Part shown: one piece after another, positions 27,879 to 35,759 of the stretch
Position numbering within the stretch: the stretch's first letter is position 1
Layout of the letters: each line of letters begins with the position of its first letter
Assembly: GCA_024398755.1 (NCBI GenBank)
Contig: JAKSIQ010000004.1
Span: 21,088 to 85,087 of the forward strand
DNA length: 64,000 nt
Source of the DNA: Bacteroidaceae bacterium
GTDB taxonomy: Bacteria > Bacteroidota > Bacteroidia > Bacteroidales > Bacteroidaceae
Direction of reading: 5' to 3'
Position numbers and translations under genes: made by a program
The notes under the pieces: generated by a model
Databases searched by the model: none
The model's input: only the letters and a program-made list of their open reading frames with translations
Told to the model about the DNA's origin: nothing

Positions 27879-27952
27879 TAGCGGGACCCGGGATTGAACC
27901 GGGGACCTCATGATTATGAATCATGCGCTCTAACCAGCTGAGCTATCCCGCC
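27879..27952 (-). tRNA. tRNA-Met (anticodon CAU)
   Basis: On the minus strand a 74-base cloverleaf can be folded: acceptor GGCGGGA with TCCCGCT (G1-U72 wobble), D arm AGCTCAGCTGGTTAGAGC, and anticodon stem CATGA/TCATG around loop TTCATAA with anticodon CAT. The T arm is CCCGG-GTTCAATC-CCGGG (T arm with TTCAATC), and the discriminator is A73. CCA is not encoded. The paired 1-72 end argues against an initiator tRNA. It could be elongator Met or the Ile2 tRNA whose C34 becomes lysidine; Met is the default call. Confidence 0.9.
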
Positions 27953-28042
27953 ATCAGGCTTGTGTGCTTGCCTTAAGCGGGTGCAAATGTAGTACATCTT
28001 TTTGGAATCCCAAACAATTCCGGAATAATTTCTTGCAGGCTG

Positions 28043-29161
28043 TCACTTATTCAGTAAAGTGACAATCTGAACGGCGGCATTGTCCGATGCACCGGCAGGT
28101 CCGAGAATGCTGTGAATCCGGCTGTATCCTTCCAGCTGGGCCCTGCGCTCAGGCGTATCGGCAAGAAGCGGAACCAGCAGCCGCCGTGCAGTGCCTGCTT
28201 CCATCTGACCTGCTACAAGTTCCGGAACTACCTCGCGGCCAGCAATAAGGTTGACCAGCGATATGAACGGGATTTTCAGAACCATGGCCCGTATAATATT
28301 CACTATTCTGCCCATGGGCATTCTGTAGCATACAAGCTGCGGGACATTGAAAAGCGCGGTCTCAAGCGTGGCTGTGCCTGATGTCACGAGCGCGGCATGT
28401 GACACTGACAAGAGCTTGTATGTGCTCTGATGCACGACTTTTACATTGGTGCCTTTTATGAAACTGTCATAATAGGACGGATCCACTCCGGGGGCTGCCG
28501 CAAGGATAATCTGGTAGCCGTCGAGACCCTGCGTCGCATCGATCATGATTGGGAGATTGCGCGAAATCTCGGTGCGGCGGCTGCCGGCCAACAAGGCGAT
28601 TATCGGCTTGCCGCTATCGGCAGGCGGCTGTGCAGTGCCGTTGTTTTTCTTGAAATCATCGACTGCATCGACACACGGATTGCCTACATATCTTATGGAA
28701 TAATTCCTTTTTGCGAACCATTCCTTCTCGAAAGGAAGAATGGAAAAGAGTTCGTCCACGTATTTGCGCATGGATTTGATTCTGTAACTTTTCCATGCCC
28801 AGATTTTTGGCGATATATAGTAATAGGTGGGTATTCCCAGCCTGGTCTTGACCTGTTTCGCAATTGACAGGTTGAATCCGGGATAATCAATCAGGATAAC
28901 GCAGTCCGGTTTCCATTCTGATATGTCCCTGTAACAGAATGAACGGCTGCGGAGTATGGTTCCCAGGTGTGTTATGACCGGCCACCATCCCATATATGCC
29001 AGCTCACGGTAGTGCCTGACAAGTTCGCCGCCGGCTTGTCGCATCAGGTCGCCACCAAAACAGCGGAACTGTGCGTCGCTGTCGGCCCTGGCTATGGATT
29101 TTATCAGATTTGAACCATGCAGATCGCCGGAAGCTTCACCTGCTATCAGATAATATCTCAT
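28043..29161 (-). CDS. lpxB: Lipid-A-disaccharide synthase
   Basis: A 372-residue glycosyltransferase (family 19) joining UDP-2,3-diacylglucosamine and lipid X to form the lipid A disaccharide at the inner membrane. It has LIAGEASGDLHGSNLI at the N-terminus, CVILIDYPGFNL, YYISPKIWAWK and LLAGSRRTEISRNLP, followed by SGTATLETALFNVPQLVCYR. The ATG at 29161 gives the normal start. It is divergent from the START-like gene and downstream of a -7 element; the tRNA lies past its 3' end on the same strand. Confidence 0.95.
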   Translation of the reverse strand: MRYYLIAGEASGDLHGSNLIKSIARADSDAQFRCFGGDLMRQAGGELVRHYRELAYMGWWPVITHLGTILRSRSFCYRDISEWKPDCVILIDYPGFNLSIAKQVKTRLGIPTYYYISPKIWAWKSYRIKSMRKYVDELFSILPFEKEWFAKRNYSIRYVGNPCVDAVDDFKKNNGTAQPPADSGKPIIALLAGSRRTEISRNLPIMIDATQGLDGYQIILAAAPGVDPSYYDSFIKGTNVKVVHQSTYKLLSVSHAALVTSGTATLETALFNVPQLVCYRMPMGRIVNIIRAMVLKIPFISLVNLIAGREVVPELVAGQMEAGTARRLLVPLLADTPERRAQLEGYSRIHSILGPAGASDNAAVQIVTLLNK

Positions 29162-29183
29162 AATTATTCCAAAATCTTGCATG

Positions 29184-29191
29184 CAAAAGTA
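29184..29191 (-). promoter_or_regulatory. -7 element upstream of lpxB
   Basis: On the minus strand TACTTTTG matches TAnnTTTG, 22 bases before the lpxB ATG. The -33 half is not convincing. Confidence 0.45.
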
Positions 29192-29263
29192 GCCATTTTT
29201 TTTGCTCGCTTTATTTGGAATTACAGTGAATTTAATATTTCTTTGCATTAGACCGTAAACAAA

Positions 29264-29671
29264 ATGACTATGGCAACAGACAAACAGCACAATTCAAAGC
29301 AAAAGGTCGTAATGGAGTATGAATTGAGTTCGCAGTCCATTCCCATGATATGGGAAGCCATTGCTACTGCTCCGGGCCTGGCTTCCTGGTTTGCCGATCA
29401 GGTCAGTTCGGAAGGGAAACAATTCTGTTTTACGTGGGGAAAGAATGAGCAGCGTCAGGCGGAACTCATCAATTGCCGCCAGTCGACTTATGTCCGATTC
29501 CACTGGACGGATGAAGAGCCAGGTACATTTTTTGAAATCAGAATCACCAAGAATGAGCTTACTCAGAAATGCGTACTTGTGATTACTGATTTTGCAGAAA
29601 AGGATTATCCTGATGAGGCAAGAAGCTTGTGGGATAGTTCAATCGAAACACTGCGCCGTTGCGGCCTGTAA
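29264..29671 (+). CDS. START-like (SRPBCC superfamily) domain protein
   Basis: The 135-residue protein resembles the small START-like/Aha1-like proteins of Bacteroidetes. It has VVMEYELSSQSIPMIWEAIATAPGLASWFADQV followed by a beta-rich core (FCFTWGK, YVRFHWTDEEPGTFFEIRI) and a C-terminal helix (SLWDSSIETLRRCGL). The fold forms a hydrophobic cavity for small ligands; the ligand is unknown. An ATG two codons downstream (29270) is an equally good start. It precedes the LptF/LptG permease gene, though the latter has its own promoter. Confidence 0.8.
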   Translation: MTMATDKQHNSKQKVVMEYELSSQSIPMIWEAIATAPGLASWFADQVSSEGKQFCFTWGKNEQRQAELINCRQSTYVRFHWTDEEPGTFFEIRITKNELTQKCVLVITDFAEKDYPDEARSLWDSSIETLRRCGL

Positions 29672-29692
29672 GCCCAAATCCTGCCGGTAATT

Positions 29693-29724
29693 TTTGCAGA
29701 AGTCTTCAATTTGCAGTATTTTTG
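29693..29724 (+). promoter_or_regulatory. Promoter of the LptF/LptG permease gene
   Basis: TTTG (29693-29696), a 20-base spacer and TATTTTTG (29717-29724) form a complete Bacteroidetes promoter. Transcription would begin near 29731, which favours the ATG at 29753 as start codon. Confidence 0.7.
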
Positions 29725-29752
29725 CAGGTTGGAAATGACTGTACTGCAAAAA

Positions 29753-31633
29753 ATGAAACCGAAAAGACTGGATATCTTCATTATCAGAAGCTTTCTGCTG
29801 CTGTTTGTGGCGGCATTCTGCATCTGTCTTTTCGTGCTTCTCATGAACATATTGTGGCGTTACGTCGAAGACCTGGTCGGCAAGGGACTGACTTTCGGCA
29901 TAATTGCCCGTTTCTTCTTCCTTTTCGGTACAAGGCTGGTTCCTGAGGCGCTTCCGCTGGCTGTTCTCATGGCATCGCTTATCACATTCGGTAATTTCGG
30001 CGAACGTCTGGAACTTCTTGCAATGAAAACTGCTGGCATTCCTTTGCTCAGGATAATGAGACCGCTGACAATTTTCAGCGTTTTTCTAGCATGCCTTTCA
30101 TTCTATTTCCAGAATGTGACTGTGCCGCGTACCACGCAGAAACTGTTCTCGCTCATTGTTTCAATTAATCAGAAGAATCCGGAACTGGAGATTCCGGTAG
30201 GCACTTTTTATGATCAGATAAGAGGTTTTAACCTGTATGTACAACAGAAGGATTTGGATACGGGAGTGCTGACTGATGTCACAATATATGACCATAGTGA
30301 CGGATATGACAACCTCAGCGTGACTGTTGCCGATTCCGCATATCTTGAGACTACATCCGACGAAAAGCATATTATGCTTCATCTGTTCAGTGGAGTGCAG
30401 TTCCGTCAGGAATCAGAAATGGACTCAAAGGGGCAACCTTATATAAGAGAATCTTTCAAAGAAAAGATTATTCTCTTGGATTTTGATTCCGGCTTTACAC
30501 AGACCGATGACGGACTGATGAAGAATCAGGCGGAAAGCAAGAATATGGCCGAGATTCGCCATACGATAGATTCTCTTTCCATGCGTCAGGATAGCATAGG
30601 GTTGGGAAACCTATCGGAATACAAGGCGGAAATCATGCCGAATCTGTTTTTGCAGCATGCTGACTCCATGAAAATGCTGGCTTTGGGAGCAGCGGCTATT
30701 AATTCCGACAGCCTGTTTGAAGTTGCTTCCAGAGACGGACAACTTGAAATCAGGGGCGAAATGAGAAAGGCGGTTTCTTTCCAATCCAATGATTTGACAA
30801 TCAAAGGAACCAATATGTTCGCTCAGGACAGGTCCATCCGCAAGCATTGGGTGTCATGGATGAAAAAGATTGTCAATTCATTCTCCATTCTGGTGTTCTT
30901 CTTTATCGGCGCACCTCTTGGAGCCATTATTAGAAAAGGAGGCCTTGGTGTTCCTGTGATAGTGTCAGTCCTGACGTATATCCTGTTCTATATCACTTCG
31001 GTGTCAGGAGAAAAAATGTTCCGGGAAGGCGAATGGGGTATGATTGGCTGTTGGCTGAGCACAATTGTTCTGGCTCCGTTGAGCATATTCTTTACCGTTA
31101 AAGCAAATGGAGATTCTACGGTATTTCAGCCCGAGGTTGTGGCGGAGTTTTTCAGACATTGGTTTGGTGGAAAGGTAAACCGTAATATAACACGCAAGGA
31201 TGTTGTGATTGATGAGCCGGACAGAAAATTCTGCCTGGAACTGCTTGCAGAGATAGACAATCTTTGCGGTGGCGTGCTGAACTCGAAACTGCTTGACGGC
31301 CGCTTGAAATATTACAGTCTGTTCTTCTCAAAGAGTGACACTTTTGAAATTGACAACCTGTTCGCGGACTGCGAAAGTCTGGCTATGGAGCTTGGTAATA
31401 GCCGCGACAGGATCGAGCTTGACAAACTGAACAACCTGCCGATAATACCGGTTTATGGTGTCAAGAGCCCTTTCAAGTCAAGGTGGGCGAATGTTGCATG
31501 TGGCATCTGTATTCCTTTCGGAGTGCTGATGTCGGTTCGTGCGTGGCTTTTTGGAAAACAAATCAGAAAACTGATTAAAGAAACTCGCAGGGCCGCCTTG
31601 GATCTTGCACAATATATAGACAAAACCAAATAA
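29753..31633 (+). CDS. LptF/LptG family LPS export permease
   Basis: The 626-residue protein (MKPKRLDIFIIRSFLLLFVAAF) is a YjgP/YjgQ-family permease, the membrane part of the ABC machine that lifts LPS from the inner membrane to the Lpt bridge. Three or four hydrophobic segments lie in the first 110 residues. They are followed by a periplasmic beta-jellyroll region (VPVGTFYDQIRGFNLYVQQ-like), then helices around VNSFSILVFFFIGAPLGAIIRKGG and two more. A C-terminal part of about 170 residues with a last membrane segment makes it longer than E. coli LptF (366), as in other Bacteroidetes members. No ATPase gene is adjacent. Confidence 0.88.
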   Translation: MKPKRLDIFIIRSFLLLFVAAFCICLFVLLMNILWRYVEDLVGKGLTFGIIARFFFLFGTRLVPEALPLAVLMASLITFGNFGERLELLAMKTAGIPLLRIMRPLTIFSVFLACLSFYFQNVTVPRTTQKLFSLIVSINQKNPELEIPVGTFYDQIRGFNLYVQQKDLDTGVLTDVTIYDHSDGYDNLSVTVADSAYLETTSDEKHIMLHLFSGVQFRQESEMDSKGQPYIRESFKEKIILLDFDSGFTQTDDGLMKNQAESKNMAEIRHTIDSLSMRQDSIGLGNLSEYKAEIMPNLFLQHADSMKMLALGAAAINSDSLFEVASRDGQLEIRGEMRKAVSFQSNDLTIKGTNMFAQDRSIRKHWVSWMKKIVNSFSILVFFFIGAPLGAIIRKGGLGVPVIVSVLTYILFYITSVSGEKMFREGEWGMIGCWLSTIVLAPLSIFFTVKANGDSTVFQPEVVAEFFRHWFGGKVNRNITRKDVVIDEPDRKFCLELLAEIDNLCGGVLNSKLLDGRLKYYSLFFSKSDTFEIDNLFADCESLAMELGNSRDRIELDKLNNLPIIPVYGVKSPFKSRWANVACGICIPFGVLMSVRAWLFGKQIRKLIKETRRAALDLAQYIDKTK

Positions 31634-31644
31634 TAAACATACTA

Positions 31645-32838
31645 ATGGGACAGATTTCAGATCGCGTTATGAGTCTTGCTGCTTCGGCTACATTTGCCAT
31701 GAGCCAGAAGAGCAGCGAACTTTCGGCACAGGGTGTCGATGTTGTCAACATGAGTGTCGGTGAACCCGACTTCAATACTCCTGACTACGTCAAGGAGGCA
31801 GCACATCAGGCCATTGACCAGAATTACTCAAAGTATTCTCCGGTTGGCGGTTACATGTGGCTTAAGAAGGCGTGCAGTGACAAGCTCAAACGTGAGAATT
31901 CTCTTGATTACGAACCTTCTCAGATTGTTGTTTCGACAGGTGCCAAGCAAGCGCTCTGCAATGTCATTATGGCAATTGTCAACCCTGGTGATGAAGTGCT
32001 TCTTCCATCACCATGCTGGGTGAGCTATCCCGAAATGGTCAAACTCGCAGGAGGCGTACCGGTCGTGATCAAGGCTGGAATCGATCAGGATTTCAAGGTT
32101 ACTGCAGCTCAGATTGAGGCTGCAATCACTCCAAAGACCCGAGCCATGATGATTTGTTCTCCATCGAATCCTACCGGCTCGGTATACAGCAAAGATGAAC
32201 TTGCTGCAATTGCAGGCGTACTTGTCAAACATCCCGAAGTGTTCGTTATTTCTGATGAGATTTATGAACACATCAACTTTATCGGTTCTCACCAGAGCCT
32301 GGCTCAGTTTGTTGAACTGAAAGACAGAATTGCTGTTATCAACGGCGTGTCAAAGGCTTATGCTATGACAGGCTGGCGTATTGGTTTTATGGCAGGTCCG
32401 GAATGGTTGGTCAAGGCATGTACCAAACTTCAGGGACAGTACACAAGCGGTACTTGCTCTGTTGCTCAAAAGGCTGCTCAAGTTGCTTTTGATGGCCCTC
32501 AGGATGATGTGGAGAAAATGCGCAAGGTATTCCAGGGACGTCGTGATCTTATCGTTTCTCTGGCTCGCCAGATTCCTGGATTTGAGGTCAACAATCCACA
32601 AGGTGCATTCTATCTGTTCCCCAAGTGTGATTTTTATTTTGGCAAGAAGTATAATGGCAAAGTAATTTCCAGTTCTGATGATCTGGCAATGTTTCTTCTT
32701 GAGGTTGCCCACGTCGCTACCGTTGGAGGTACCGCCTTTGGCGCTCCTGAATGCATCCGATTCAGTTATGCTACATCGGAAGATAAAATCCGTGAGGCTT
32801 TCAGACGTATTGCCGAAGCTCTTGCAAAACTCGCCTGA
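31645..32838 (+). CDS. PLP-dependent aspartate/aromatic aminotransferase (class I)
   Basis: The 397-residue aminotransferase has the class I/II markers: VNMSVGEPDFNTP, YSPVGGYMWLKKA, SPSNPTGSVYS, FVISDEIYEHI and SKAYAMTGWRIGF, in which the Lys of SKAYAMTGWR binds PLP. The final RFSYATSEDKIREAFRRI contains the substrate carboxylate-binding Arg. It most likely acts as aspartate aminotransferase (AspB type), but the exact substrate cannot be fixed from sequence. It follows the permease gene by 11 bases and ends at a strong terminator. Confidence 0.92.
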   Translation: MGQISDRVMSLAASATFAMSQKSSELSAQGVDVVNMSVGEPDFNTPDYVKEAAHQAIDQNYSKYSPVGGYMWLKKACSDKLKRENSLDYEPSQIVVSTGAKQALCNVIMAIVNPGDEVLLPSPCWVSYPEMVKLAGGVPVVIKAGIDQDFKVTAAQIEAAITPKTRAMMICSPSNPTGSVYSKDELAAIAGVLVKHPEVFVISDEIYEHINFIGSHQSLAQFVELKDRIAVINGVSKAYAMTGWRIGFMAGPEWLVKACTKLQGQYTSGTCSVAQKAAQVAFDGPQDDVEKMRKVFQGRRDLIVSLARQIPGFEVNNPQGAFYLFPKCDFYFGKKYNGKVISSSDDLAMFLLEVAHVATVGGTAFGAPECIRFSYATSEDKIREAFRRIAEALAKLA

Positions 32839-32850
32839 TGAATCTTATGG

Positions 32851-32896
32851 ACACAAAAAAGAAAGGCTCCGAATTCGGAGCCTTTCTTTTTTGTGT
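32851..32896. terminator. Bidirectional terminator between aminotransferase and ferredoxin genes
   Basis: A perfect 21-bp inverted repeat (32851-32871 and 32876-32896) with loop AATT. Its arms carry A and T runs, so both directions have a G/C stem (GGCTCCG/CGGAGCC) followed by six T residues. It lies between two convergent genes. Confidence 0.9.
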
Positions 32897-32907
32897 GTCT
32901 TGAAGAA

Positions 32908-33078
32908 TTATTCTCCCGGATGAATTGCTTCTGACGGGCAGACACCGGCGCAAGTGCCGCAGTCTACGCAGAGATCAGGGTTGATTGAATACTTTTCTCC
33001 TTCTGAGATTGCCTCTGACGGGCATTCATCAATGCATGTGCCACAAGCAATGCAGTCGTCACCGATAACGTATGCCAT
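32908..33078 (-). CDS. 2[4Fe-4S] ferredoxin
   Basis: A 56-residue protein starting MAYVIGDDCIACGTC. It has two CxxCxxCxxxCP motifs (Cys 9, 12, 15, 19 and Cys 37, 40, 43, 47), each followed by SEAI, the classic clostridial-type ferredoxin with two 4Fe-4S clusters. It carries electrons in anaerobic metabolism, for instance with pyruvate:ferredoxin oxidoreductase. It is monocistronic, with a -7 element upstream and a shared terminator downstream. Confidence 0.95.
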   Translation of the reverse strand: MAYVIGDDCIACGTCIDECPSEAISEGEKYSINPDLCVDCGTCAGVCPSEAIHPGE

Positions 33079-33110
33079 ATTGTAATTTGTGTTGGTTTGA
33101 TAATCTTCTG

Positions 33111-33118
33111 CAAAGATA
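33111..33118 (-). promoter_or_regulatory. -7 element upstream of the ferredoxin gene
   Basis: On the minus strand TATCTTTG matches TAnnTTTG, 32 bases before the ferredoxin ATG. No clear -33 partner. Confidence 0.5.
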
Positions 33119-33209
33119 TGGAAAATCTTGATAATCTTTATGCGTTTGACAATATTGTACGAGAATTAAAAAAAAATAAGCAAAGACGTATGTATAAATA
33201 AAATAGTTA

Positions 33210-33217
33210 TAACTTTG
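33210..33217 (+). promoter_or_regulatory. -7 element upstream of the coiled-coil lipoprotein gene
   Basis: TAACTTTG matches the consensus and lies 85 bases before the lipoprotein ATG, giving a leader of about 80 bases. The region between is A/T rich. A -33 TTTG is not evident. Confidence 0.4.
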
Positions 33218-33302
33218 TACTTTGATTAAGTGGGCAACATACATGTTTTGCTGCTCATGGTGCTGTATGAGAATAATTATTAAGATCAAATTTTATAACT
33301 TC

Positions 33303-35750
33303 ATGAAAAAATCAAGAATTCTTATGATTGCCGCAGTTTTCTGCGGTACAATCGGTATGGTCTCTTCTTGCTCGGATTATGAATCAGACTATGTAAGGGA
33401 TCTTCAGAACCGTGTTGATTACCTGACAGACAGCATTTCCGGCCTGGATCAGGCTATCAAAGCTGAGGTCGCAGCTTTGCAGCAGGCAAAGATTGATCTT
33501 CAGAATTCAATTAATGCGAAGACTGATACTACTCAGGCAAGACAGATGCAGAATCTCATTGATCAGATTTCCAATGTCTTAGGCGTAAATCTTAACGACC
33601 CGACTTCTGTGTCGGAAAAGACAAAACTTATGGATTCTCTTCAGTATTGTCTGACTTCAATCACAGCGTTTGATTCGCTTTATTCCAGCAAATACGGCAG
33701 GAATTTTGATGAACTTATTCTTTGGCATGATTCAGTGATAGCCGCTGTTGCGAAAGCTCAGGAAGCCCTTCTTCTTTCACAGAAGGCATATGCTCTTGCC
33801 CAGAATGACAGCGTAAGAATCGATGCTCTTGCCCAGAATGACAGCGTAAGAATCGATACTCTTGCTCAGAACATTTATGCCCGTGCTCAGGTGGTTCTTG
33901 ACAGTGCAAAGTCATATACGGACAATCACGCTCGCAGACTTGATTCACTGCTTGCAGGAAAAGCTGATACTGCTTCTCTCAATACTGTTAAAATGTACAG
34001 CATGAAGGCTGACAGCACGCTTTTCGCACTCATAGATTCCATTTCAGCAAAGACTGCAGCTCTTGAACTGGATATTGATACTCTGAAGTTCAAGATTGAT
34101 TCTATTGAAACCGTACTTGCTGCCATTGAGACAACACTCAGCAAGTTCGTCACCGGTATTATTGTACAGGATGTTGAGAACATCATCTGGGGTTCATTCA
34201 ATACTCCGCTCGGTGTAAGGACAAATCTGATTATCGGTATATTCGGTCAAAATGGAGCATACGATTCACGTTTCCCGGCCGTTAATACAATCAATTATGT
34301 TGATGCTTCACAATTTGTTAATTTCTCTGCTTTGAATCCGTCAGGAGTGATCAACATTGAAGGCGGCGAAGTCCTTAGGAGTGCTGCCGGCAAGCTTTAT
34401 ATGACCGTAAATCCGAATACGGTTAATTTTGACGGCGTTAAGGTTGCTTTGGTAAATTCACAGGATGCTATGGCTCCTGGCTTCGACTCACTTACACTGA
34501 AAAAATCAGATAAGGTCCTGACTTTCTTCAGCGGAACAAGAGGTTCTGTTGTCAACAATGGCTTCTACGAGGCTGAAGTTGAAATCAATCCGGATAAGGC
34601 AGCCCAGTCACAGCCGCATGTTAATACTACAGCTCTCAAGAACGCTGCCGTTGCATTGAAGAACAACTGGAAGAGCAAGAGGAACATTCTTAATCTTGCA
34701 GAAACCATCCTTTCTGAAGTCAAGAACACACAGCTTGAAGCTTATGGAATCAAGAGTTCATGGACTGATGGCTTTAATGTTGAGCACAGTGTATATTCAC
34801 AGTATGATATTGCCGCACTGACATATAAACCTTTGTCATACAGTTTCGCTTATGGTAAAGTGGTGGATTTGACTGCCATCAAGAAAAAGATTCCAGTACT
34901 TCCTGACTTGCAGGAATGGATGGCTGCCCACGGTTTTGTTCTCGAACCGTTTGCCTTCGATCCTATTACCGCATCTGCTATGAGTTTCCAGATGACCATA
35001 CCTAACGTCAATAAGATTAAGGTGGATATTACAGATAACGGTTCGTCAGCTAGCGGCTCTTTGAATGTTCCGGATAATGATCCTGGCAGACTGAGTGAAG
35101 CAACTATTATAATTGATAGTTTCCAGTTGAAGGTTGCCGGTAAAGTCACTACACAGGATACTACCATGACCATTGAAATTCCTGCCAGCATGATGCAGGG
35201 CGTCTTTGATCAGGTGAATGCCAGCGTCGGAGGAATGCTTGACAAGGTCAACTCAATGCTCGGACAGGTTGACGATGTTATTGATATGGCTCAAAGTCAG
35301 CTTATTGACCGTATCAATTCATATCTCACCAGAATCAAGAACCTGATCCCGGATGAACTTGATATCAACATGTTTGTAAGACCTACAATATTCTTCAATA
35401 ATGCTGCCGGTTCCATTTCGGAACTCAGTGGCGTCAAGACTGTGGGTTCTACCATGTCACTTGGAAAGACCGCAACGCTGATCCTTTCTTCACATACAGC
35501 TGAACTCCTTGCTCCAGCTTACAAGAAGTACGTAGCTGTCACAAATGTCTGGAATGCTGATGGTGTAACGGAATTGCCTTCAGCGAAGTCTGCAGCTAAT
35601 GCGTTGGCTGACTTCAATACAGTTCTTGACGGCGATAAGATCCTGGTGAATTTCACTCCTTCCGTGAAGGGCATATATGAGATTGCATACTCTGCAATTG
35701 ACTATTCGGGAATGATTGTTACAAGAAAGTTCTACATTAATGTCCGTTAA
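33303..35750 (+). CDS. Large coiled-coil surface lipoprotein of unknown function
   Basis: The 815-residue protein starts with a lipoprotein signal (MKKSRILMIAAVFCGTIGMVSSC) with lipobox VSSC, Cys23. The first 290 residues are coiled-coil-rich with heptads (DLQNRVDYLTDSISGLDQAI and later stretches), resembling the N-terminal coiled coils of DUF4988-type Bacteroidales lipoproteins. A perfect 11-residue tandem repeat (LAQNDSVRIDA/T) lies at residues 164-185. The C-terminal half is beta-rich with no domain I can name, and it ends ISYSGM-like with FYINVR. The ATG at 33303 is chosen for the signal peptide. It precedes an OmpA-type gene by 9 bases, so the two are probably one operon. Confidence 0.82.
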   Translation: MKKSRILMIAAVFCGTIGMVSSCSDYESDYVRDLQNRVDYLTDSISGLDQAIKAEVAALQQAKIDLQNSINAKTDTTQARQMQNLIDQISNVLGVNLNDPTSVSEKTKLMDSLQYCLTSITAFDSLYSSKYGRNFDELILWHDSVIAAVAKAQEALLLSQKAYALAQNDSVRIDALAQNDSVRIDTLAQNIYARAQVVLDSAKSYTDNHARRLDSLLAGKADTASLNTVKMYSMKADSTLFALIDSISAKTAALELDIDTLKFKIDSIETVLAAIETTLSKFVTGIIVQDVENIIWGSFNTPLGVRTNLIIGIFGQNGAYDSRFPAVNTINYVDASQFVNFSALNPSGVINIEGGEVLRSAAGKLYMTVNPNTVNFDGVKVALVNSQDAMAPGFDSLTLKKSDKVLTFFSGTRGSVVNNGFYEAEVEINPDKAAQSQPHVNTTALKNAAVALKNNWKSKRNILNLAETILSEVKNTQLEAYGIKSSWTDGFNVEHSVYSQYDIAALTYKPLSYSFAYGKVVDLTAIKKKIPVLPDLQEWMAAHGFVLEPFAFDPITASAMSFQMTIPNVNKIKVDITDNGSSASGSLNVPDNDPGRLSEATIIIDSFQLKVAGKVTTQDTTMTIEIPASMMQGVFDQVNASVGGMLDKVNSMLGQVDDVIDMAQSQLIDRINSYLTRIKNLIPDELDINMFVRPTIFFNNAAGSISELSGVKTVGSTMSLGKTATLILSSHTAELLAPAYKKYVAVTNVWNADGVTELPSAKSAANALADFNTVLDGDKILVNFTPSVKGIYEIAYSAIDYSGMIVTRKFYINVR
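33792..33857 (+). repeat. Perfect 33-bp tandem duplication inside the lipoprotein gene
   Basis: Two identical 33-base units (33792-33824 and 33825-33857), each encoding ALAQNDSVRID, are followed by a partial third unit (from 33858) with changes. The period is in frame, so slippage would add or remove 11 residues of coiled coil. Confidence 0.9.
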
Positions 35751-35759
35751 TTTTCCCGA

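Noticed and set aside
27879-27952. Initiator tRNA
   Set aside because: The first base pairs with position 72 (G-U), whereas bacterial initiator tRNAs have an unpaired 1-72 position, and it lacks the three consecutive G-C pairs expected at the base of the anticodon stem.
33792-33870. Possible CRISPR-like repeats
   Set aside because: The 33-base units are directly adjacent without spacers, in frame within a coding sequence, and encode a coiled-coil repeat.
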